DNA from: Vespa crabro
Lineage: Eukaryota; Arthropoda; Insecta; Hymenoptera; Vespidae
DNA length: 64,000 nt
Assembly: GCF_910589235.1 (NCBI RefSeq)
Contig: NC_060956.1
Coordinates: 9,512,499 to 9,576,498, forward strand
Direction: 5' to 3'
Position 1 is the first letter of the stretch. Each line of letters opens with the position of its first letter. This document shows positions 33,186-44,859 of this stretch, piece by piece. Below the pieces are notes generated by a model. It saw nothing but the letters and a program-made list of their open reading frames with translations, was not told where the DNA came from and searched no databases. The position numbers were made by a program, and so were the translations under genes.

Positions 33186-33835
33186 AAAAACAACAATACT
33201 AAACAATATTTATAGATAATTGGGCGATAACGCATTCGCAATTGCCGTTTGTTAAGCGTGACACTTAGATGGATATAGTATATATAATTTTCAAAAGTTA
33301 TAACTGAATACTGCAATGTTCTATGATTTAAATGTGTCTAAATGTAAAAATATAAAAAATAACTGCTTCTAGATATTATGCTTATAATGATTTGTTGTTT
33401 AAAATTAAAAAAAAAGAAGTTAAATGTTTGATAAAAAATTACAAGAAATATTAAAATTGAAAGAGTTTCATTCATTAAATATATTTTTTGGAAAACGAAT
33501 ATAATGAATTTACTGTAACATAAAATAATAATATTTTTACTGATTTGTTTAACATAATAAATTTACGTTGTATTTAATGATAACATGAAATGTAAAACAT
33601 TACTAAATTAAAAAATAATATCAGAATGTAACAATAGAATGTATAAGAGTAAAATTAAATAAAATTAAACGTACTTGAACAAAAAAATTAGCAATTAACA
33701 TTTAATATTTAAATTTAATATTATATAATAATGTTCTTTAGATACATAACAATTTTTAAGAGATCTGTTCAGTAAGTTAACGGTTTGAAAACCATAATCC
33801 TTATGGGTAGAACTATGTTTTAAACGATGATTGAC
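33186..33835. other. AT-rich sequence, no gene seen
   Basis: AT-rich filler. Confidence 0.55.
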
Positions 33836-33967
33836 GATTTTAAAATGACATAGGGCTACTTCACTAGTATTCAAATAAAGATTTTGATATGAGTTAGGAC
33901 TACGTTATCAATATTCAGCTAAAGATTTAGAAATGGCATAGAACTACGTTACCAGTCTCAAATGTGT
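33836..33967. repeat. Degenerate minisatellite, 44-bp unit, three copies
   Basis: Units start at 33836, 33880 and 33924 with GATTT and share ATG-CATAG, CTACGTTA-like and TATTCA-like blocks. A partial fourth unit may precede them near 33800. Confidence 0.75.
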
Positions 33968-34805
33968 TAATAAAAGTAATTAATGTACAATAATTAATAA
34001 TTTCCGTATTCGAATATTACGAATCGTTTTCATATAAAACAATTCAGATTGGTGGTAACATCAGAATAAACAAATTTCTATAATCGTTACCTATATAAAA
34101 TATTTATTTAATGTTTAAAAACTTTCAATATGATTTTAAATTAGTTCCTTTAATTGATAAAGATAAAAAGATGCTTGGAAAATCGAGTACGAGAGAGACC
34201 CTTTTGAATAATATACATAACTCTTAAATATAAAGAGCGAAAGTAGTAACTTGGTCCAAAGTGAACTACCTGTCTAATCCAGCTCAAGGAACAACGGCAC
34301 CCGTCTTATCTACTTTTATGAGAAGATCTCCACTAAGAATGTCAACGATGTTATTCCTCTTAAATACTACGAAGAACAAATACGAATAATTCTTAACTGC
34401 AGGATAAGAAGAAAGAATTCAAAGAGCCGGAGGAACTGTTTGATTAAACAACAGTTTATCTTTTATACTCGACAATTTCAAAGGAATCAGAAATGCTTTC
34501 TTTGTATAAAAAATTTAACAAAGACCTGTTTTATTAATCACTTTCTTACATTTTGCAAATTTACATTGACATTTACCGATTCTAAAAATTCTCTTATCGA
34601 AATAATAAATAGATAGTAAAATAATAGAATTAATAATATGAAAGTCTTATTTTATGTGTCTGTAATTTCTCAAAAACTCTTATTATCTCCTTTCAATCTA
34701 GACAAATATTTTGTATAATTGCTCTTTACGATCCCATAGAAAGTTTAAGATAATTAACTTACGGAAATATTAACTATAAATCAGGTTAAAAGCCTTTAAA
34801 TTAGT
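33968..34805. other. Non-coding sequence with a weak island
   Basis: 34240-34440 is somewhat richer in G+C, and two plus frames look protein-like for about 35 codons without clear splice signals. The rest is AT-rich. Confidence 0.35.
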
Positions 34806-34880
34806 AAGAGAGAGAGAGGGAGAGAGAGAGAGAGGGAGAGAGAGGGAGAGAGAGAGAGAGACAGAGAGAGAAAAAGAGAC
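34806..34880. repeat. GA/GGGA microsatellite
   Basis: GA runs with GGG and ACAG interruptions. Confidence 0.95.
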
Positions 34881-35543
34881 AAGAAAATTGTGAAGTCTGT
34901 TATCAGAAATGCATTGATTGAGTAATTTGTGATTATAATTTATATACTCCATATTTTCATCTTTCGTGCCTGTGTTTTGTATTTTGTGTTTTGTGTACAT
35001 GGATGAAACAATAATAGCGTATTTTGTATAAATTCAGTGACCCGAGTTCCAAAAAAATTTTATTTCAGTTAATTCCAGTGGCTTTCTATATTCCTATAAA
35101 CAGACAGTATGTTAAACACATTTTGCACTTTCCCGAATAACGATGGACGATATATCCAACCAATGGAAAAGTTTTTACACTTCAAATCAATACATTACAT
35201 ATAATCTAAAGTAAAGCGAATGATTCATATATATTAATTAAAAAAAAAGAACTATAAAAATGTTTTTTTAAATCTTAGCTGTTTGTTATGCTGGACGAGA
35301 AAAATATACTAATTATTATAATTGAATTACTAGTTAAGTTAATGAATTATAATTACTAATTATTATAATTAAACATCTTAATCTATGCGTATGTAGTTTC
35401 TCAACATTTTTTACTATTTTTGTTCAATCCAGATTTTGAATAATTTCGAAAATTTTGTATAATTTTTCTTTACGATACAGCGAAAATTTTAGACTGTTGT
35501 GCTTAAAGAAATATTGACTATAAAATATGCTATAAATCATTAA
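34881..35543. other. AT-rich sequence, no gene seen
   Basis: AT-rich filler with a TGTATTTTGTGTTTTGTG repeat near 34977 and a doubled AATTATTATAATT motif near 35310-35370. Confidence 0.55.
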
Positions 35544-35555
35544 AATATATATATA

Positions 35556-35593
<38 letters not shown>
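35544..35593. repeat. (TA)n microsatellite
   Basis: TA run with one GTGTA interruption, ending where the dispersed repeat copy begins. Confidence 0.95.
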
Positions 35594-35598
<5 letters not shown>

Positions 35599-35808
35599 TA
35601 AAATAAATAAATGCTTATAAGAAAAAATATTATTCGAAACGATAACTGCACGCATGTATGTATACGTTTATTAATTTTTTGTAAAATAAAATTATCGACA
35701 AATTGCTCTTTTAAATTAACACGATTATTGAAATTAAATATATTTAACACATATCTGATATTTTATTTATCAAATATTAATAATATTCTCCAAACAACTT
35801 TAATATAT
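35594..35808. repeat. Dispersed repeat pair, copy 2
   Basis: Second copy of 32904-33125, offset by about 2690 bases, with scattered substitutions and small deletions. Confidence 0.85.
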
Positions 35809-35859
35809 CAAAAACAACATTATAGTATTTTTATTTCGTTAACTGCCAAATACAATAAA

Positions 35860-35860
<1 letters not shown>

Positions 35861-35922
<62 letters not shown>
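35861..35922. repeat. (TA)n microsatellite
   Basis: TA run of about 60 bases. Confidence 0.95.
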
Positions 35923-35925
<3 letters not shown>

Positions 35926-36725
35926 TTAATAGATATGATTGGTAATAAAAATGATTTCAAAAGACAATCTAAATACAAAATTTTTTTTTATAAATGTCAA
36001 TGTTGCCCATATTTTTTTTATATATTTATATTCATTCTTTTCTGCCGTATATTATTAACATTACCGTGCATTTATTCGTGTATAATGATATCTGCTTGAA
36101 ACGATCTCGGATTCTAAAATTTTCTAATTAGTGCGAAATTTACTTTTATTATTATAGATACATGTTATCACAAATAGGGGAGATATTTTGGTGTGAAACA
36201 TCCTGTATATCTGGCAAATAATCTTTTTCCCGTCAAAGTCCAAAATATTTTCTGCAAAATACTTTTGCTTTTTACCTACACTTTTACTTTTATGATGCAT
36301 CGAAAATATAAACGAGAGTTGGATTTCTAGGCAATAATTAAAAGTACGTTAACCATTTTACGAGCGGAAATAATTCTGACCGATGCGAAAAGAAAATGTG
36401 AAAGAAAAGGCATAAGTTATAAACTAACAATTCATTTCATAATAAAAAAATAAAGTAAAATTTAAAAAAAAAATATAAATATCTAATTTAAAATGTTACA
36501 TTATAAAGGATATAAAATGACATTATAAATGAATAGATATAATAAATAATTTTTTTTAACTAAAAAGATGAATTCTGAACATTTTTTTATCTTTTCATTG
36601 AATAAACGATATTTCTTTTTTTTATTGTTGTCAACAAAACCCAAAGAAAGTAATTACGTAAATCCATCAAAGCAGTCGAATTCTGTTTCTCTTTTTCGAC
36701 TTCAAAATATCGTGCTTAGAAGATA
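35923..36725. other. AT-rich sequence, no gene seen
   Basis: GAAACATCCTGTATATCTGG near 36194 resembles the ends of some insect DNA transposons, but no partner repeat is found. Confidence 0.5.
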
Positions 36726-36729
36726 GTGT

Positions 36730-36942
36730 TCAATTCGTACTGGCTGAATCGTGGCTGGCAAGAATATCCCCTATAGTAGGAATAACGCCAAAGGTGGCAA
36801 CCTTTCGTATTAGAGAAGTCCACAAACCCAGCTTGGAAGCCGCGGATATATTCCTGTGGTCGTTAGCTGCCCACAAAACCACGGACTGTAACTCAATTAA
36901 TCCGGATTGATCCACCCGTATTCGCGAGCACTGTTATATGTA
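36730..36942 (-). other. GC-enriched block with a protein-like open frame
   Basis: A minus frame runs from just after a TAACAG (an acceptor-like AG) to TGA at 36730 with varied residues, including KLGLWTSLIRKVATFGVIPT. It contains no ATG, so it could only be an internal or terminal exon. No clear polypyrimidine tract precedes the AG. No family recognised. Confidence 0.25.
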
Positions 36943-37053
36943 TGATACACGTACGTAAATGTTGATATATGTATGAGTGTTCGTTTATACGTATACGATG
37001 CATTACCTACGCATGGAGATGTGTTATCGATTAGAGGGGTGATGGTATCAGTG

Positions 37054-37056
<3 letters not shown>

Positions 37057-37144
<88 letters not shown>
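37057..37144. repeat. (GA)n microsatellite
   Basis: About 85 bases of GA with one AAAG interruption. Confidence 0.95.
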
Positions 37145-37225
37145 AATATAGGATGAATTTATCCCAAATGAAAGCGTATCTCCAATGTTGACGATTATAT
37201 CGCGACGTGATAACGAAAGATGACT

Positions 37226-37315
37226 CTACGTGAGACGAGAAATATCGCTACTCTTCGGCTCTTTCGCCATTGATGGATTAGAAACTAAAATCCCATGGGA
37301 CCGGCGTCGTCTCGA
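37226..37315 (-). other. Possible terminal exon
   Basis: On the minus strand TTTACCTGACTTTCAG/T is a good 3' splice site. It is followed by an open frame (SRRRRSHGILVSNPSMAKEP and on) to TAG at 37226. An in-frame ATG further upstream (reading MKGALAISFATRSC) would give a 51-residue ORF without splicing. G+C exceeds the flanks. No family recognised. Confidence 0.22.
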
Positions 37316-37530
37316 CTGAAAGTCAGGTAAACCTAGACATGATCGCGTTGCAAAAGATATTGCCAAAGCTCCTTTCATTTTATAGCGATCCTTTTTTTTG
37401 AGAATGATATCGGCAAAGTAAGATATATTGTGATAAAATGTGATAGAAATTATAATAAAATGATTCGATAAATGAAGTGGCTGCACTGATAAATTTTGTA
37501 ACGATTAATTTAATTTCTATTATAACGATT

Positions 37531-37590
37531 AATTTTAATAATACGTAAAGCAATTAAATTAATTTTAATAATACGTAAAGCAATTAAATG
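37531..37590. repeat. 30-bp tandem duplication
   Basis: Two adjacent copies differ only at their last base; each begins AATTTTAATAATACGTAAAG. Near identity suggests a recent event. Confidence 0.95.
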
Positions 37591-38620
37591 ATCTATTTTT
37601 TCCATGCGTATATATATATTCATTAAAATAGCATTCAGACGAAAATGGTTGCATTAAATTTTAACGAACACGCAAATAGGTATAATCGAAGTTTGATTCA
37701 ATGCTATAACAACTAATCACGACAAAAGTTTCCTTCCAATTATACGAATGACTTTCCTTTCGGGAAATTTTACTCGTTACGAGGCATGTTATATGAGAGA
37801 CATTCACCTATTTATATTATTTCGAAACTGGTCGCAACATTTGTTGGCAACATAAGCGAAATATTTATAATGCACGGATAAAGCTTTCGCTCGCAATTAT
37901 AAATTTAATAAACGCTACCTGTGTGTGTCTCTAAATTTGGCAGAGCAATTTTATTGTAATTAAAGGTACTCTTTGATTTTCTTTCGAATTGTAAATTACA
38001 AACGTAAATTTCATGGAAAAAAGGAATAACGTAAATCATAAATTACAATAATGCGATAACGGTTTGTTAATAGATTGGAAAAAGCATTATCAATATCGAT
38101 ATTGTCAATCTTGACAAGTCTTTTAATTTATTATAACATGTGGATATGTTTTTATGTCGAGAGCTCATATATTTGTATTTTTTATATTCTATTTTATTTT
38201 TTCGCTACAAAATTAATTGTTAGTTCATATCCGAAATATAAGTCATTACTTACAATTATTATAGTATATTATCAGAAAGTAGATATAATATCTGTAGTAA
38301 TATAATTATCATATTATAGATTTATGTTATTTTAAGTTGTAAATATCATATACTTAGTATATTATTATATATTAAATAATATTAATATATTTAATATCAT
38401 CTTATTAATATAGTATTAATATAGTATAGTTATAATATTACAAATTATGTTATATTTACCACATTAAATAATTTTGTCTTTTTTAATAATAATAAAAAAT
38501 AGAATTATAAGTGTTAATTTTTCCGGTTATTTCCAAGTTATTTCTTGAATTAATGCAAGCACGATATTTGTCATTCTATCAGGTCGATAATAATATACCT
38601 ATAGTTCGATTTCATAGAGT
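37591..38620. other. AT-rich sequence, no gene seen
   Basis: AT-rich filler, extremely so at 38300-38520. Confidence 0.6.
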
Positions 38621-38632
38621 TACAAGGTTGCT

Positions 38633-38908
38633 ATGACGATAGATAGTCGCACCATAAAAATAGATTTTTTGGCTTCGGAGTTTCTTCCAACAAACGTTAG
38701 AGAGCGACGCGTGAGAGTGCGATCATACATCACAGAAATTGCCATGAAGGGAAACGATGATAACGGATCACGCATATGCGTCCAAAACGTATGTAGAAAG
38801 ACACGGGTAACGTTACACGAATCTATTGGTGCCGCAGGCATGGAAAAACGATATGCTCATCTCTATTCGTTACATCAGCGTATTATCACAAGTACCAATG
38901 GATTGTAA
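38633..38908 (+). CDS. Candidate small ORF, function unknown
   Basis: An ATG opens 91 codons to TAA. The ORF coincides almost exactly with a GC-enriched island; sequence on both sides is AT-rich. Composition is mixed and basic (for example NVRERRVRVRSYITEIAMKG) without low complexity. A minus frame is open over part of the same block, which weakens the call. No signal peptide, no recognised family. It could be a small protein, an exon or a conserved non-coding element. Confidence 0.28.
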   Translation: MTIDSRTIKIDFLASEFLPTNVRERRVRVRSYITEIAMKGNDDNGSRICVQNVCRKTRVTLHESIGAAGMEKRYAHLYSLHQRIITSTNGL

Positions 38909-40243
38909 TGTATTTTTAGCAGGTGGAAAAAAAAAGTAGTTTCTTAATGTAATATTTAATATTATTCCTTTGAAAGGCTAATTTCGAATCGTATACATCA
39001 TTAAAAGTTTTTCTACTTTACTAACGAGAATGTAGAATGTTGAGGAAAATTTACGTTAGTTATTTCTAACCATTTTACATTATTACGTTTTTCTTTCTTT
39101 CTTCTTTTTCTTTATTTTTCCTTTTCTCTTTGTTTTTTTTTTTTCTTTATAATAAATATATTAACTTAAAACATTATTGAAACTCATGAATCTATATAGA
39201 GTAATCTCGACATTACTTCTAACATAACGTAATATTCTATGGAAATATAGATTATTAGGGTAATAGTACATTTAAATAGTGATACATTCGGATAATGGAG
39301 GATTTAGTGTAATGAACATGCTCGAAATTCTAACTCAGTTAATCCGTATTAATTGACTTCGCTTCTAAAATGTATCACACCGATGATGTAAGCAAATCAC
39401 AAGTTAGGATGTACCGAATCGAGTTCCTACTGTAAGTAAGCCGTGTATGTACACTACCGATAAATGAAATATTTAATTAGTATTTTTATACTGATTAAAT
39501 ATGTACGTATCCTTAATTAGTCGTATTTATTATTTTATTTGAATGAAAATATAATAAAATATATCTGACTTTATCTTGTTGGTAGAATAAAATTTTTAGC
39601 AAATTTATTTGTTATTTTGTAAATCACTTTTAATATTTTTTAAGATCTTGATGATAAAAAAATATATCGAACATTTATTATAATTTATGGAACATTTAAT
39701 GGTAATATACAATTAAAATTTTTTTTTATTTTATCTATTTAATATATATTAGTAATACGCATAGAAGTTCAGGACCTCTACATTTATCTTATTCAAACGT
39801 GATTTTTTAAATCATAATTATGAATTTATTTTTCAAATAAGTTATCGTACTATAGTAACTAAATTATATCATATAAAAGAAGGAACAAAAAAAGATAACC
39901 TTCATATCTCAAGATAAATATAAGAATAATCTCGAAAAAAAAATACCATGGAACATATTCCTATCTATAAACAACAGAAATACAAAGTGGTCAAGTTAGA
40001 TAATATAACCTGTGTATGAATTCTTTTATAAATTCTTAATAGACAAAACAAAAAATATTAATTTTTTAAAAATTATAAGGTAAAGCAACTCGAAAAATAT
40101 GAGCGAAAGTTTTATGAACAAATTTCTGATTTTCGATCTTTAATATAGAAAAGCATAACTGCTTGCCGCACTTCTCTTTTCATTGAAACCTTCAGTTTAC
40201 ATATACTATCAAATTACATTTAGTTTTTTAATACAATAATTGT
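38909..40243. other. AT-rich sequence, no gene seen
   Basis: AT-rich filler with a T/C-rich tract at 39084-39150. Confidence 0.6.
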
Positions 40244-40324
40244 ATGAATCGACTAAAAATTTTCGCATCAGTGAAAATTAATCGACGTAAACGATGTTGT
40301 TTTGCCATCTTCTATTTCTCGCTC

Positions 40325-40327
<3 letters not shown>

Positions 40328-40398
<71 letters not shown>
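40328..40398. repeat. (CT)n microsatellite
   Basis: Uninterrupted CT run of about 70 bases, ended by CGCGCG. Confidence 0.95.
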
Positions 40399-40400
<2 letters not shown>

Positions 40401-40605
40401 GCGTTCTTATACTTTCTTTCTCATGTTTACTACAACCATATCGGTCCTTTTCATCCCCCTAAAACATTATCCAATCTCAAAGTTCGTCGGACAAGGTTTG
40501 GTCGCTTTTTTATGTTACAAACTCGTTATCGTCGAATTACCATTGAGTTACAACGAAATGGCTTTTGAAAGCACTGCGTGCTGAAGAGATGCTTACGAAA
40601 ATGAT

Positions 40606-40607
<2 letters not shown>

Positions 40608-40691
<84 letters not shown>
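40608..40691. repeat. (GA)n microsatellite
   Basis: GA run with a GGGAGGGA interruption. Complementary in sense to the CT run about 210 bases upstream. Confidence 0.95.
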
Positions 40692-40694
<3 letters not shown>

Positions 40695-40883
40695 ATGTGA
40701 TCTTTTACGACGAAAGAAGAAAAGAATTTAACGTCATGTTCCAACTTGTCTAGAGTCTATCCAATATCAAAAGAATAAAGGGACGATTTGATGTAGAAAA
40801 ATTTCTAACGAAAAACGAGTTGTAAAAAATAATGTTATACAGTACCGTGATACGTCATTTAAAAAATCTGCTAAACAAGAACG

Positions 40884-40887
<4 letters not shown>

Positions 40888-40930
<43 letters not shown>
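40888..40930. repeat. (GA)n microsatellite
   Basis: Pure GA run. Confidence 0.95.
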
Positions 40931-40935
<5 letters not shown>

Positions 40936-41835
40936 AAGAGTTGAAAAGAGAGCACTTGCATATCTTCTTTGAAGCAGCTTAAATTGATGATACTGGCAAC
41001 GTTCTTATCGATCGATAAGGCACATATCGATTTCCTCTATGATGGTTATTGGATTACTATAGAAATCCCAATTTCCCTCCCGTTTCCCTAATAAGTGTTA
41101 AACGTGGATTATCCTGACTTATCGTTTTATACGATACGACTTCATGAACCATAGCCATTCACCAAACTTCACAGCTAGGAGAGGCTCTCGAAAATATCGA
41201 AGTCAAATCAAAATGAATGTTGAAAAATTGCATAAAACTGATAAAAAACTCGAGTAAAACTCGACAGGAATGTTCATTCGCATTAATAACGCAAATTTCT
41301 CGTTTATTTTTATTTCCGTTGTTAAATTCAAAAAGTAGAATTTTTTTTATTTTATCCTTTAGTCCGACTCCAGTTATAAGATACATAACAACGCTCGTCC
41401 GATTATTCCAATGATATTATATATCCAATTATTTCGATATTATCTATTATCGTTAGATATTTCTAGAGTAATTAGAAAACATAATAACTTATCGTTCATG
41501 CTCTATTCAATTTTATGAGCATCTTATTAATCTATCCGATCTACTCGATCGATCTTATTTACACGAGAACCCCTTGCTTATTCCATCGAATCGATTATAG
41601 ATTTCGATGTCAATGACCTATGTCGCACGAAGCGTAGATCTATCTTCGATGGTGATGACATTCGATGCCAGAATTCGACCTAATAAATTAGAGCTTTACC
41701 TCAGCGACTACGCGAATTACAGAATTAATTGTTACGGTTTATAACGATAGCGGCAATTTATCGTTTAAACTCGAACGAACATGCTCTGACGATGTTAGCT
41801 TATCGACCGAGCTAAATCGTTTCACCATGTAACTT
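40931..41835. other. Non-coding sequence
   Basis: Moderate composition, with somewhat more CpG at 41560-41830. Frames near 41159-41414 are open on both strands and are not trusted. Confidence 0.45.
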
Positions 41836-41932
41836 CATTTTTTTTCTTCTCTTTTCTTTTCTTTTCCTTTCCTCTTTTTTTCATTCCTTTTTCTATTTTT
41901 TTCTTTTTTTTCTTTTTTATATAAAGTTCACG
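41836..41932. repeat. T/C-rich low-complexity tract
   Basis: Polypyrimidine run of TTTTC and TTCC units. Confidence 0.9.
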
Positions 41933-42610
41933 ATCTTCTGATCTATGTATATAGAGATTAAGTTAACCATAATGAACCTTCGATTAAAAACTAATATACA
42001 TTTCGCATGCATTTTTATTGAGTTATATTGAAAGATTATACAAAATAAACTAATTAACATGTTTTCTTCTTCTCCTTTTTTTTGTCTTTCCAATAAATGT
42101 AAAATTCAATCTGCATAAAATGTATAAATTATGAAGTTTAGTAATTACAAGGAAATTTAAATGATAACATCTTCGACGAAACTATTCAAGGAAAGCATAC
42201 TGTTTTCCGTGTACTGGTATGTCAACAGAATATCTACAAGTAACTTGAGTATGCGTATCATATTGTAGGCATGTATGTGTGGTTATATACAAACGCGTCA
42301 ACAAGATCGAGAATGCAGTGAAACTTAAGTGGTACTTAAATCTTCGAAACCGTAACATTACGAAAGTAAGACACACATATGATCTAAGTATAGAGTAGTG
42401 TATCTGTGTGTACGGAAACGCGTTACTTTTCGTTCCGCGTATCTTCGATACGAGTACCTTCCATTTGGAAGGTAGGAAAAATTTATAGATCAAAATCACG
42501 AAAGCAGAATTTTTCTCTTTTAACGAAAATTTATATGCTTCTTTTTTTCGATAAAAGAATTATGATGAGTATTAAAACTAAAATAAAATTATATTTAATA
42601 GGATTGAATA
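41933..42610. other. Non-coding sequence
   Basis: AT-rich filler with a small G+C-richer patch around 42180-42480. Confidence 0.5.
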
Positions 42611-42612
42611 AA

Positions 42613-42700
42613 CGATTATATAATTATCTTAAATGGAATTAATCTTAAAAAAATTAAATGATCAATTATATAATTGGCTTAAATAAAATTAGAATTAATA
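42613..42700. repeat. Degenerate tandem duplication, about 50-bp unit
   Basis: ATTATATAATTATCTTAAAT near 42615 recurs as ATTATATAATTGGCTTAAAT near 42664. Confidence 0.7.
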
Positions 42701-43085
42701 GAATTCGATAGAATTTAATAATCACAGATCAAAATTATAAAAATTAAATAACATTTTAATATAATAAAAATTGTATGAATATATTATAGATTTTCGATAG
42801 ACATACATGCATATATGTATAACAACAAATACGTTTACCCAGCTTCCAAGAGTTTAAACGAACTATAATTGAAATATGTATGTACATACTCTAACAAAGT
42901 TGTAATTGTGAGTTATTTTTGGAAATAGGTTAGTTTCATTAGAATCTTAAATCCTCGTTTGGTGTGGCAAATACATAAACAGTTCTAATAATATATCATC
43001 TATTAAGTGAAAATGGAGAGACCAAATGTAATAATTAAATTTACAATTTATCATGTATATTTTTTATATGTACTTTTTTATCAAC

Positions 43086-43666
43086 AGCTAAATACCTCCG
43101 CTATTTATGACATAAGATAATTTTTTTTCAAGGTCATTTGTTTAAAGAGATTTCGAAGTAATCACTTTTTTCAAGTAGACTCATGTTTTTTAATGCATTA
43201 GTCGAAGCGACTTCACATTCTCTATCAAAAAGTATTAACCCATGTATGTGTTGAAAAATTTTTAATTTAATAGATATTTTAATTTAAATATTATTAAAAA
43301 ACTCACTCTCTTACTAATACTACTTACTTACTAATACTCTGACTACATTTTAATAAATGTGTATATAATCTTAAAAATATTAAAATTGTAAATAAAAATT
43401 TTGTTGTATAAATGGGTTTTTTGTATAAATAGATTTTTCATATAAATGAATTAATACATTTTTATACAGAATTAAGATCGACTAACGTGATAAAGAATAT
43501 ACGATTCTATTTAACAAAAAAAAAAGAAATAATGATTACCTCGCAATCTCTTTAAAAAAATGACCTTAAAAAAAGAAAATTCTTATCCTTACGTGTTTCC
43601 TTTCAAATAGCGTAATTTTTTCTCAAAGATTTTTTCAATAAAATCATAAATAACAGAGATATTTAG
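43086..43666. mobile_element. DNA transposon remnant with terminal inverted repeats
   Basis: The left end (43088 on) reads CTAAATACCTCCGCTATTTA. The inverse of the right end (43666 backward) reads CTAAATATCTCTGTTATTTA; all four differences across the first 24 bases are transitions. Homology resumes further in (AAGGTCATTTGTTTAAAGAG at about 43131 against its inverted counterpart near 43546-43566), with an extra segment in the right arm. The interior is non-coding and AT-rich. This fits a non-autonomous DNA element; family not identified. Confidence 0.65.
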
Positions 43667-44118
43667 ATATCCCAAATTAGATGTCCGATCATTTATATAA
43701 TAAAAAGAATTTCTCTAATAGTGCTTTACTTCTACATAAATATAAACGAATGTAACAAATGATTTATATGGAATACGAACGGATAAATTTAATCTGTTGA
43801 TAGTCCGAACGTAAATAGAACGTAAGCGTTCTTCTAATTAACGATGATTTATTGAGAATCGGTGGTATTTCCTTCATCATACGTAAATAGAACAACGAAA
43901 CGTCAGAACATTAGCGATCTCGTAAAAATGTTTTTTTTCATGTTTTATTACCAATCCCTTCTTCACATTTTCATCAATAATTAATAAAATTAATAGTCGT
44001 TAAAAAGTTCTATTAAATCCTATCAATCCTAATAATAATATAGCGAAACGAAATAAGAAAACAAATTTTTATAATAAATTCTCAAGAAAATAAAATGTGT
44101 AAATGAAATATCCATAAT

Positions 44119-44121
<3 letters not shown>
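43667..44121. other. AT-rich sequence, no gene seen
   Basis: AT-rich filler; slightly more CpG at 43780-43920. Confidence 0.55.

Positions 44122-44187
<66 letters not shown>
44122..44187. repeat. (TA)n microsatellite
   Basis: TA run of about 55 bases, then TGTATATATACA. Confidence 0.95.
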
Positions 44188-44188
<1 letters not shown>

Positions 44189-44463
44189 CTGATCGAAAAG
44201 CCTCTATCACAAGGAAAAAACGCGGGTGTATCCTGCAACGTCAACGATTTACTGTCGCTTGGAAATTCTCAAAACCTTTAATAAACAAGGCATCACCCAG
44301 GACTCGTTTCTGTTATTGTTTATATGACATCGATACCTTTCCATGATAGGATGAATGTCGACTTTCATATTGAAAAGCGCCTTCGACTGGCCCACCACTG
44401 CCTTGAATTCTCCCCTTCTCGTCTGCCTTTCCTCTACTTCTATTCATCTCTTTCTCTCTATTT

Positions 44464-44464
<1 letters not shown>

Positions 44465-44497
<33 letters not shown>

Positions 44498-44514
44498 ATC
44501 TCTATCTCTCTCTC
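44465..44514. repeat. (CT)n microsatellite
   Basis: CT run with CTAT variants. Confidence 0.95.
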
Positions 44515-44537
44515 GACTCCTCTTCGACGAAATACAG

Positions 44538-44605
44538 AACCAACCAACCAACCAACCAACCAGCCAACCAACCAGTCAGCCAACCAGCCAGCCAGTCAAC
44601 CAACA
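44538..44605. repeat. (CCAA)n tetranucleotide array
   Basis: ACCA/CCAA units with CCAG and GTCAG variants. Unusually C-rich for this window. Confidence 0.92.
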
Positions 44606-44609
44606 CAGT

Positions 44610-44765
44610 TCCATCCAATGCTGATCATTTACTCGTCGACATCGAACACGTTCGTTCAATTTAAAGAGCCGTCGTTGGGGTCGACGAGCAGCATCGATAT
44701 TTCGAGTGTTCATACTCGAGACCCCTGCATATGCATATATTCGATCCGATACGTTGACGATATAT
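44610..44765. other. GC-enriched patch
   Basis: CpG-rich non-repetitive sequence between two simple repeats. Open in one plus frame continuing from the repeat ORF, which is not trusted. Confidence 0.25.
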
Positions 44766-44800
44766 AACCTTCGATCTTAAGAATATTCTCTCACATCTAT

Positions 44801-44840
44801 TTCTTTCTCTCTTTCTCTCCCCCCCCCCCTCTCTCTCTCT
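44801..44840. repeat. CT tract with a poly-C run
   Basis: Eleven consecutive C bases sit between CT runs; such a run is rare in this AT-rich window. Confidence 0.9.
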
Positions 44841-44859
44841 ATGCATTTCTCTATTTATC

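Noticed and set aside
35611..36099. 162-codon plus-strand ORF
   Set aside because: It runs through a dispersed repeat and a TA tract, has no stable composition, and the related copy at 32904 does not keep the frame.
36190..36215. CATCCTGTATA and similar CCCTGTATA (about 49640) as transposon ends
   Set aside because: No inverted partner or target duplication found for either one.
40244..40584. Three overlapping Ser/Leu ORFs
   Set aside because: They are readings of the CT microsatellite in several frames.
44324..44767. 147-codon plus ORF with PTNQ repeats
   Set aside because: It crosses a CT microsatellite and the CCAA array, which keep it open by periodicity.
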